Part shown: piece after piece, positions 58,609 through 64,000 of the stretch | Numbering within the stretch: position 1 is the first letter of the stretch | How the letters are laid out: each line of letters begins with the position of its first letter | The notes under the pieces: model-generated | What the model was told of the DNA's origin: nothing | The model's input: the letters and a program-made list of their open reading frames with translations, nothing else | The model's database searches: none | Assembly: GCF_014287435.1 (NCBI RefSeq) | Contig: NZ_JACOPG010000002.1 | Span: 124,001-188,000, forward strand | Length of the DNA stretch: 64,000 nucleotides | From: Roseburia lenta | GTDB lineage: Bacteria > Bacillota > Clostridia > Lachnospirales > Lachnospiraceae | Direction: 5' to 3' | Made by a program: the position numbers and the translations under genes

Positions 58609-60255
58609 TTACTGTGCTGTTCCAGATGTCGTACCTGGTGTCGCCCCCGTAGTGGTACCTGCTGGCGTTCCCGCTGCAGATGGCGTTGTAGTCGTCTGTG
58701 TCTGCTGCTGTTGCTGTTGTGCTGCTGCAGCAGCTGCTGCCTGTGCCGCAGCTGCGTCTGCTGCCGCTTGCGCCGCTGCCGCCTGGGCTTCCGGTGTATA
58801 ACTTGCGATCGTAGAACGGATCGTTGCATCATCCTTGGTTGCGATCGCCGCATTGATGGCTGCTGCCGCTTCCGGCGTAGCACCGCCAACGCCTACAGAG
58901 ATCACTTCCTTGGAAGGATTATATTTGCTGTTGTTAAATACCTTGCGGCTGACTTCCACATCATTTTCATAAACGATCTTCCAAAGTCTTGCCGTATAGC
59001 CAATGTGCGGCTTGGTCGTTGTCTCGATGTAGCCTACCGGCTGATCGCCAACGGCAACATATTCCTTCTCCGGCTCTGTCTGGCTTGTCACTTCACTGAC
59101 AAAATCCACACGACGGTTGGAAGGTCTGGTTTCTTTACCATAAATATTGAAGTAAATGATACCGCCACTGGTGTAACCCTCGATATAGATCGGAGTTTCC
59201 TGATTGTTCTTAAATTGCAGATCCTTGATGCCATCTGCGATCGCTGCATCCATGGACGGTTCTACATAGGAAACGATCATGGAGTGTGCGGCTCTGGTCA
59301 CGATCTCAAGTTCTGCACGGATAACTGCATTGTAAAGCGTCGTCGATACCTGGCAGATACCACCGCCATAGGTCTCAACCGTCGTTCCGTTCTCATAAGA
59401 GCCAGCCGGATAATAGCCGTTCTCTGCGGTTGTCGGTCCGATGGCTTCGGAAACGGAGATAGTCTCTCCCGGATATACCACAAGACCATCCAACTTGCTT
59501 GCGCCGGTCTTGATATTGTTGGTACGTCCGTTTACCACCGTACCAAAGTCTGTATGATAAGATCCAAGTACATCCTGAATGCTTTCCAGTTCTTCCTTGG
59601 TGCCTCTCGGCTCATCTTTTTCTGTCAAAAGTTCGATGGAAGCATCTTTGCCATCCCAGTCTGTAGAAATGAAATCAGCGATCTTGACCGCAGATTTTCC
59701 GGTCATAAGGGTCACGCCCTCAGATCCTTCCACGTACTCAAACTTGCCATCCACACGTTTTACCGTATTGTCCACTGCCTCTGTAACAAGGTCTGATTTG
59801 TTTTCATTTAAGAAAGCCTCGACCGTTGCCGTATCGGAAGTCAGGGAAATAGAAAAGTCCTTTTCCTTTCCAGCCTGCATATCCGCATTTGCCTTGAAGC
59901 GTTCGATCAGATTGCCTTCTTTTCCATAATTAAGGGCACGCTCTGTCACATCTGCATTCTTGGCACAAAGACCGATGTCATCGCCATCCGCCTCAATGCT
60001 CTTATCATCTGCGGTCAGTGTGAAAGTCACATCCTGATACTGGTCGACATACTGCTGCACAACCGCATTTGCCTCGTCCAGGCTCATACCGGACACATCC
60101 GTTCCGCCAATGGAAATATGCTCCGGGATAACTGCACTGTCCTGTGTTGTATCATCGGTATTCTCTTCTGCTGCAACCTGCTGCACCGGGAAAGCAAGAC
60201 CTATACCGCATACGATCCCAAATGCCGCAACTAACATTCTCATTCTATTTTTCAT
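58609..60255 (-). CDS. VanW family secreted protein with low-complexity tail
   Basis: A 548-residue exported protein. A signal peptide covers about residues 1-29 (MLVAAFGIVCGIGLAFPVQQVAA). A YoaR-like putative peptidoglycan-binding domain follows, then the VanW domain (TISVSEAIGPTTAENGYYPAG; GGGICQVSTTLYNAVIRAEL) and a G5-like stretch (RVDFVSEVTSQTEPEKEYVA). The last 70 residues are an Ala- and Gln-rich tract followed by Thr/Pro/Gly, which may span the wall. The role is thought to be in the cell envelope. The gene has its own promoter at 60304-60331. Confidence 0.93.
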   Translation of the reverse strand: MKNRMRMLVAAFGIVCGIGLAFPVQQVAAEENTDDTTQDSAVIPEHISIGGTDVSGMSLDEANAVVQQYVDQYQDVTFTLTADDKSIEADGDDIGLCAKNADVTERALNYGKEGNLIERFKANADMQAGKEKDFSISLTSDTATVEAFLNENKSDLVTEAVDNTVKRVDGKFEYVEGSEGVTLMTGKSAVKIADFISTDWDGKDASIELLTEKDEPRGTKEELESIQDVLGSYHTDFGTVVNGRTNNIKTGASKLDGLVVYPGETISVSEAIGPTTAENGYYPAGSYENGTTVETYGGGICQVSTTLYNAVIRAELEIVTRAAHSMIVSYVEPSMDAAIADGIKDLQFKNNQETPIYIEGYTSGGIIYFNIYGKETRPSNRRVDFVSEVTSQTEPEKEYVAVGDQPVGYIETTTKPHIGYTARLWKIVYENDVEVSRKVFNNSKYNPSKEVISVGVGGATPEAAAAINAAIATKDDATIRSTIASYTPEAQAAAAQAAADAAAAQAAAAAAAQQQQQQTQTTTTPSAAGTPAGTTTGATPGTTSGTAQ

Positions 60256-60303
60256 AATAACCTCTCATCATTATTATCTCTATTCTATCGGTTCAGAATT
60301 CAT

Positions 60304-60331
60304 TTTATACTACCTTGCCCCCGCTTTTCAA
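60304..60331 (-). promoter_or_regulatory. sigma-A promoter of the vanW gene
   Basis: Minus strand TTGAAA (60331-60326) and TATAAA (60309-60304) with a 16-base spacer, about 50 bases before the start codon. Confidence 0.6.
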
Positions 60332-60382
60332 TATTCAAAGAGACGAATATCGTTGACGTGGTCTGGCAGTTTTAGTATATTT

Positions 60383-60490
60383 TTAAAGAAGACAGGCAAG
60401 AAGCATCGTAGCAAGCATACATCCGATGATCACCAAAATGATCACAGCAGATGCGATCCTTCTTTTTTTTGACTGCTTATAGTATGTCAT
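60383..60490 (-). CDS. 35-residue single-span membrane protein
   Basis: A short frame with start MTYYKQSKKRRIAS, one hydrophobic helix (AVIILVIIGCMLATML) and stop after LLACLL. A GAGGTG ribosome site lies at good distance. The basic cytoplasmic head and the single helix are typical of real small membrane proteins. I know no name for it. It lies divergent from the TPR-like gene and upstream of vanW in the same direction. Confidence 0.6.
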   Translation of the reverse strand: MTYYKQSKKRRIASAVIILVIIGCMLATMLLACLL

Positions 60491-60567
60491 TTCAAACACC
60501 TCGCTTAGTTTTCATTTATTTTAAGAAACATATCGTAAATACGACTTTGTTTCAGAAAGGACAGGGT

Positions 60568-61230
60568 ATGCAGTTCCCTTTTTTAGCCATATTTCTCGGC
60601 ATTGGCATCTTTCTTGCCATCCGTTATAAAAGCCTCAACAAGAAGCAGGATGAAGTCACACAATCTTTCTGGGAAAGAGAGGCGGCTGCCAACGCGGCTC
60701 CCACTGCCAATCTTGACAATATTAAATATATTACCATTCCTCTGGATAAATTTCCACTGGGTTTCTCAAAAGATCCCGCGATTTGTTCTCTGGAAAATAT
60801 CCTGAGAGATTTATCTAAAAAACGCCTCTTAAATCTGACCGGTAAGACTAACACCGAATTGAAGGAAGCCTACGGCGTTGCTAACTTGACGACCATGCAG
60901 TCCATCGGCGAGGATTTTGATCTTTTGACCATTACCCTCAAGGATTATGGTGCTGCCCTGATCGAACAGGGTCTTTTGGCAGATGCCATCAGCGTCTTAG
61001 AATTTGGCGTTGCCATCGGCACCGACATCAGCCAGAATTACAACATGCTGGGCGACTGTTATCTGGCACTCGGAAAGACAGACAAGATCTCTTATCTGAT
61101 CGAACAGGTCAAATCCAGGAACCTCATGCTGGCACCAAGTATCCTGCGGCATTTGCGGGGGCTTTTGTCCGAAGACAGCACAGACGGTCCCGTAAAAACC
61201 CCGGAAAATTTTGAGATAAACAAAAATTAA
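60568..61230 (+). CDS. membrane-anchored protein with TPR-like C-terminus
   Basis: A 220-residue protein if it starts at the ATG at 60568, which has an AAAGGACAGGG site; the frame is open further upstream without such a site. A membrane segment (FLAIFLGIGIFLAIRY) is followed by a Lys-rich linker and a soluble part. Residues 150-205 (DAISVLEFGVAIGTDISQNY, NMLGDCYLALGKTDK) look like tetratricopeptide helices. No family name or catalytic motif is seen. It probably acts as a scaffold at the inner face of the membrane. Confidence 0.8.
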   Translation: MQFPFLAIFLGIGIFLAIRYKSLNKKQDEVTQSFWEREAAANAAPTANLDNIKYITIPLDKFPLGFSKDPAICSLENILRDLSKKRLLNLTGKTNTELKEAYGVANLTTMQSIGEDFDLLTITLKDYGAALIEQGLLADAISVLEFGVAIGTDISQNYNMLGDCYLALGKTDKISYLIEQVKSRNLMLAPSILRHLRGLLSEDSTDGPVKTPENFEINKN

Positions 61231-61238
61231 GACACAAA

Positions 61239-61280
61239 AAGCCTGTATATACCAAAGTTTTATTTGATATATACAGGCTT
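61239..61280. terminator. intrinsic terminator between converging genes
   Basis: AAGCCTGTATAT (61239-61250) pairs perfectly with ATATACAGGCTT (61269-61280), with T or A runs on both sides. Confidence 0.9.
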
Positions 61281-61286
61281 ATTTTA

Positions 61287-61871
61287 TTAGATCATATGCA
61301 TCACATTGCGCAGTAAGATCTCGCCTCCTGCGACCCAGAGCAAAAGTGCTCCTGCAGCATAAGCACCGGTCTTGGACTCAAAACCGAAATGATATCCCGT
61401 GTAGATACCGGAAACAACGACTAAGATCGAACATACCAGAATAACAAGCCCCATCATTGCAACGGATGTACCGACAAAGCCGCAGGCACAACCGGCACAC
61501 AGGGTATAAAAACTGGTAATGGCGATGATCTTGATATAGTCACGCACACGGATATCATCCCTGCGCTTTTCTTGGACAAATTCACGTTTGATCGCCTTGA
61601 CGATCAGGCGGATTCCCAGAAGGGCAAACACAACGGTTGCCACGATATATCCGATTTCCTCTGCATTCTGAATGATCTGATGTTTTTCCAACTCATAGCA
61701 GACAAAATAGCCGCCAAAGAAAAAGATCAACTGTAATACGGTCACGATCGTACTTGCGATCATCAACGACTTACGCTTGACATCTGCAAGCATAGCCCCC
61801 TCGATCTCCATTGCGGCAAAAATATCAAGACTGATACCTACAATGATCAATATATTTTCAATCCAACTCAT
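61287..61871 (-). CDS. MntP/YtaF-like membrane protein, possible manganese efflux pump
   Basis: A 194-residue membrane protein with six hydrophobic segments. The first, NILIIVGISLDIFAAMEIEG, has the conserved Asp of the MntP first helix, and the fourth helix region SFYTLCAGCACGFVG takes the place of the second Asp-bearing repeat, with Cys residues instead. The Asp in helix 4 that binds metal in MntP is thus not evident. A metal exporter is plausible but the ion is uncertain. A palindrome that could bind the TetR protein lies upstream. Confidence 0.65.
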   Translation of the reverse strand: MSWIENILIIVGISLDIFAAMEIEGAMLADVKRKSLMIASTIVTVLQLIFFFGGYFVCYELEKHQIIQNAEEIGYIVATVVFALLGIRLIVKAIKREFVQEKRRDDIRVRDYIKIIAITSFYTLCAGCACGFVGTSVAMMGLVILVCSILVVVSGIYTGYHFGFESKTGAYAAGALLLWVAGGEILLRNVMHMI

Positions 61872-62003
61872 GGAATCCTCCTACCGATAACTTAGAATCA
61901 AACTATGGTCTCTGCCGAAACCGCTATTTTAGTATAAGAGACTTGTTTGCTCCATTACATATGCAAACACAGACCACTGTAATAAAGCACTATACATTTT
62001 AAC

Positions 62004-62019
62004 TGATATGTATATATCA
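62004..62019. promoter_or_regulatory. palindrome, candidate TetR operator
   Basis: TGATATGTATATATCA is a perfect 6-4-6 inverted repeat that overlaps the stop codon of the tetR gene and lies about 135 bases upstream of the MntP-like start. On the minus strand it covers a possible -35 TTGATA. This placement suggests that the TetR protein controls the next gene. Confidence 0.5.
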
Positions 62020-62577
62020 ACTGATGATTTCGATCATGGATTTCTGCGCCATAATCACATAAACTTCGACCAATTCTGCTATCGGCACCTGCATGCCGCC
62101 CTCGATCCACTGCACGGCAACATTGCATGCCATGTGGGCGTAATAAGCCGCGACTCTCTCCGGGCTCAGCCAGGAATAGGTAATCTTTTCCCGCAGTTTA
62201 TCCTTGTTCATCCGCTGTAAGATCAACTCCTGCACAGCATCTTCCATCATCCCCACGAAAGAATTCTGCCCCTCTAAGCGGACTGCCTTCTCATAGAAAT
62301 CCCGCTCCTTTTCCATGGCAGTAAAGAGATAGGTAATCCCCTCCCGCAAAAGTCCGTTATCGAAAAGCGGCATTGCCGATTCCATCAGATCTTCGCGCAC
62401 GATCCACTCCAACAATTCATACTTATCCTGAAAATGGTTATAAAAAGTCGGACGGATCACGCCCGCCTTATCCGTTATTTCCTTGATTGTAATTTTTTCG
62501 ATGGGTCTTGTCTTACTTAATTCTTTCAGACTTTCCGCAAGAATCACATCGATCCCATTCTTGCCCTGATTTGCCAT
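62017..62577 (-). CDS. TetR family transcriptional regulator
   Basis: A 186-residue regulator. The N-terminal helix-turn-helix ITIKEITDKAGVIRPTFYNHFQDKYELLE is shown by its core (KEITDKAGVIRPTFYNHF). The C-terminal ligand-binding helices resemble the TetR_C type found in DhaS-like regulators. It lies 8 bases behind the HD-GYP gene. Likely targets are its neighbours, through the palindrome at 62004-62019. Confidence 0.88.
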   Translation of the reverse strand: MANQGKNGIDVILAESLKELSKTRPIEKITIKEITDKAGVIRPTFYNHFQDKYELLEWIVREDLMESAMPLFDNGLLREGITYLFTAMEKERDFYEKAVRLEGQNSFVGMMEDAVQELILQRMNKDKLREKITYSWLSPERVAAYYAHMACNVAVQWIEGGMQVPIAELVEVYVIMAQKSMIEIIS

Positions 62578-62585
62578 ATGCTCTC

Positions 62586-63638
62586 CTAGATCATTAGTTT
62601 TACAATGGTAATGTTGTATGCGTTCCTATCTCCGCGCAGATTGATTTCCTTGCCATCCTCCAAGAGGCGGACGGTCGGTCTTTGCACAAATCCCGGATGA
62701 TTTTCCACAACGATCGCATGCCTGCCATCCGACAGGACGACTTCACTCCCCACCGGATAGATACAAAAGCCTGCGTTCATAGTCTCCACGACCTTAGGAT
62801 CAAACTCCATGCCGGTGCGCGACATGATATATTCGATCACCTCTGCCGGCTGGTAGGACTTACGTCCCGGCCGCTGTGAGGTCATGGTATCATAGACATC
62901 TGCCGCCTTTAATATCCTTGCATTGCGCAACAGTTCCCTGCCTTTTAAGTGGTTGGGATAGCCACCGCCATTGTACCACTCATGGTGCTGATAGACTGTC
63001 TCATTGACCTGGTCGCCAAAAGAATATTCTTTGCGCAGATACTCGTAGCCCGCCCATGCGTGCTTCTTCATTTCTTCTTCCTCTGCCGGTGTCAGTTTGC
63101 GTGTCGCATTGACAAGATCCGGCAGGACTAAGACCTTTCCGACATCATGCAAAAACGCCGCCGTCACCAAGTCATTTAGATCATCTTCCGGCAGTTCCAT
63201 CTTCACACCTAAAATACCAGCCATCACCCCGGTATTCATGGAGTGAAAATAGGTATAATCATTATAGGTCTTGATATCGACCATATTATACATGACGGCT
63301 TCGTTGGAAAGCACATCATTTACGACATTCTCAACCACCAGGCGTACCAGGCGCTCCTCTGCATCCAGTTCCACATTCTCTGCCGAACGGCAAAAAAACT
63401 GCTGGATCATGGATACCGCTTCGCTCTTGACCTCCGGACGCACCACGTCCGTTACCTGAATATCTCTTGTGATCTCATCATCGATATAGACCCCAGCGGT
63501 TCCCAAAAACTTTATGTATGTAATATTTTCATTTGTCAGTGATGTATTCGGAGCCAAAAGCATCCGCCCCGATGCATCATGAAGCCCCTGCCCCAGGACC
63601 ATACCCGGCTGCAGCTGCCCCGCTGGAACATATCGCAT
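62586..63638 (-). CDS. HD-GYP domain protein, cyclic di-GMP phosphodiesterase type
   Basis: A 350-residue protein. The HD-GYP domain (about 125-305) has AAFLHDVGKVLVLPDLV, KHAWAGYEYLRKEY, HHEWYNGGGYPNHLKG (GYP motif complete) and ILKAADVYDTMTS. The N-terminal 120 residues resemble the DUF3391-type region often found with it. It should degrade cyclic di-GMP to GMP. The start MRYVPAGQLQPGMVLGQ has family character. A short gene of unknown function ends 12 bases upstream. Confidence 0.93.
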   Translation of the reverse strand: MRYVPAGQLQPGMVLGQGLHDASGRMLLAPNTSLTNENITYIKFLGTAGVYIDDEITRDIQVTDVVRPEVKSEAVSMIQQFFCRSAENVELDAEERLVRLVVENVVNDVLSNEAVMYNMVDIKTYNDYTYFHSMNTGVMAGILGVKMELPEDDLNDLVTAAFLHDVGKVLVLPDLVNATRKLTPAEEEEMKKHAWAGYEYLRKEYSFGDQVNETVYQHHEWYNGGGYPNHLKGRELLRNARILKAADVYDTMTSQRPGRKSYQPAEVIEYIMSRTGMEFDPKVVETMNAGFCIYPVGSEVVLSDGRHAIVVENHPGFVQRPTVRLLEDGKEINLRGDRNAYNITIVKLMI

Positions 63639-63650
63639 TATCTTACCTCT

Positions 63651-63881
63651 TTATTCGTCAAATTCCATGGTTACAAAAAAACCTTTTGGCGTTTCCTTGA
63701 TATCCACGACCTTGCCCTGACGCGATTTCAAACGTTCCAAGGTCGTATAGTTGCCAGACATGGCATAGGCATGCTCCAGCGTATAGTAGTAGGAATTCGG
63801 GAGTTTGCTTTCTGTTACCGAGAGAGTCTGTCCTACTTCAACCAGATTCTGTCTCTCCATCTTAAACTCCATCTGTCTCAT
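63651..63881 (-). CDS. small hypothetical protein, 76 residues
   Basis: A soluble protein of at most 76 residues with VEVGQTLSVTESKLPNSYYY and GKVVDIKETPKGFFVTMEF, read as a small beta-barrel. There are three in-frame ATG codons; the third (MERQNL) has GGAG 6 bases before it, so the true protein may have 69 residues. I do not recognise the family. It is co-oriented with the HD-GYP gene. Confidence 0.65.
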   Translation of the reverse strand: MRQMEFKMERQNLVEVGQTLSVTESKLPNSYYYTLEHAYAMSGNYTTLERLKSRQGKVVDIKETPKGFFVTMEFDE

Positions 63882-63905
63882 AAATGCTTCGCCAACTTTC
63901 CTATC

Positions 63906-64000
63906 TTACATGTAGTCATCCAGATTTTCTTCGTGAAGGATGGTAGAGTCCACAAACTCCTTGGATGCCTTGTTGACCTTATGTACGATGAACATATCGG
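63906..64000 (-). CDS. partial CDS, C-terminal end only
   Basis: Thirty codons are visible, ending in KEFVDSTILHEENLDDYM and a TAA at 63908-63906. The sequence is too short for me to name the family. The frame continues beyond the right edge of the window. Confidence 0.55.
   Translation of the reverse strand, partial: DMFIVHKVNKASKEFVDSTILHEENLDDYM

Noticed and set aside
58549-59796. 415-codon open frame on the plus strand
   Set aside because: Antisense to vanW; the Cys/Arg-rich beginning comes from the repeat tract read backwards. No credible start.
61872-62016. yybP-ykoY manganese riboswitch before the MntP-like gene
   Set aside because: The typical conserved loops are not present; the segment is AT-rich with a palindrome instead.
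1-64000. tRNA or rRNA genes, CRISPR arrays, insertion sequences
   Set aside because: No T-loop/acceptor patterns, no regularly spaced repeats and no transposase were found on reading both strands.

Overview
The window looks like a piece of the chromosome of a spore-forming anaerobic Firmicute of the Lachnospiraceae type. It has moderate GC, strong AGGAG ribosome sites, spoIIID, a glmS ribozyme, a CIRCE site, a flavo-diiron protein, group II ECF transporter genes next to truA-rplM-rpsI, and many glycosidases. The genus cannot be fixed from the sequence alone. Nearly all genes lie on the minus strand. I saw no rRNA, tRNA, CRISPR array or insertion sequence.

Layout. 1-3644: one end of an integrative mobile element (replication ATPase, MobC-like protein, integrase, excisionase-like protein, XRE regulator with repeated operators). 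It abuts the 3' end of guaA, a known ICE target. 3645-9968: guaA, a small unknown protein, uracil permease with a likely attenuator, an AEC transporter, shikimate kinase, upp and spoIIID. 10028-19367: a plant-glycoside locus (GH78 rhamnosidase, broken GH39 xylosidase, GH2 enzyme, GPH sugar symporter) with a divergent AraC regulator. 19364-27069: an operon that reads as the sulfo-transaldolase (sulfo-TAL) pathway for sulfoquinovose: GH31 sulfoquinovosidase, transaldolase, sulfolactaldehyde reductase, DUF4867-like protein, TauE-like exporter, isomerase and ROK repressor. 27287-35784: glmS with its ribozyme, arginase-like and EamA genes, CIRCE-controlled Hsp20, a small RelA-type synthetase, a kinase, an esterase and small envelope proteins. 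35801-43259: a large FAD/Fe-S oxidoreductase with hypB, a structured intergenic RNA candidate, O-acetylhomoserine sulfhydrylase, an acyltransferase and a flavo-diiron protein. 43316-49092: a self-contained dlt-like operon (adenylating enzyme, PLP decarboxylase, carrier protein, MBOAT, SGNH). 49254-50949: fused remnants of three dead genes. 50975-58496: rpsI, rplM, truA, ecfT/A2/A1, trmL, an aminotransferase, an Lrp regulator and an AIR-synthase-like protein. 58609-64000: VanW protein, two very small or unknown proteins, an MntP-like pump, a TetR regulator, an HD-GYP protein and a partial gene.

The most interesting points are two. First, the dlt-like operon at 43356-48990 has between its adenylating enzyme and its carrier protein a fold-type III PLP decarboxylase resembling BtrK, which acts on carrier-bound glutamate. 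This suggests that a decarboxylated, amine-bearing acyl group is moved across the membrane onto a surface polymer. I know of no described system with this composition. Second, the sulfoquinovose operon is complete for catabolism but has no importer of its own. A GPH symporter, the family of the E. coli sulfoquinovose importer candidates, lies in the neighbouring glycosidase locus.
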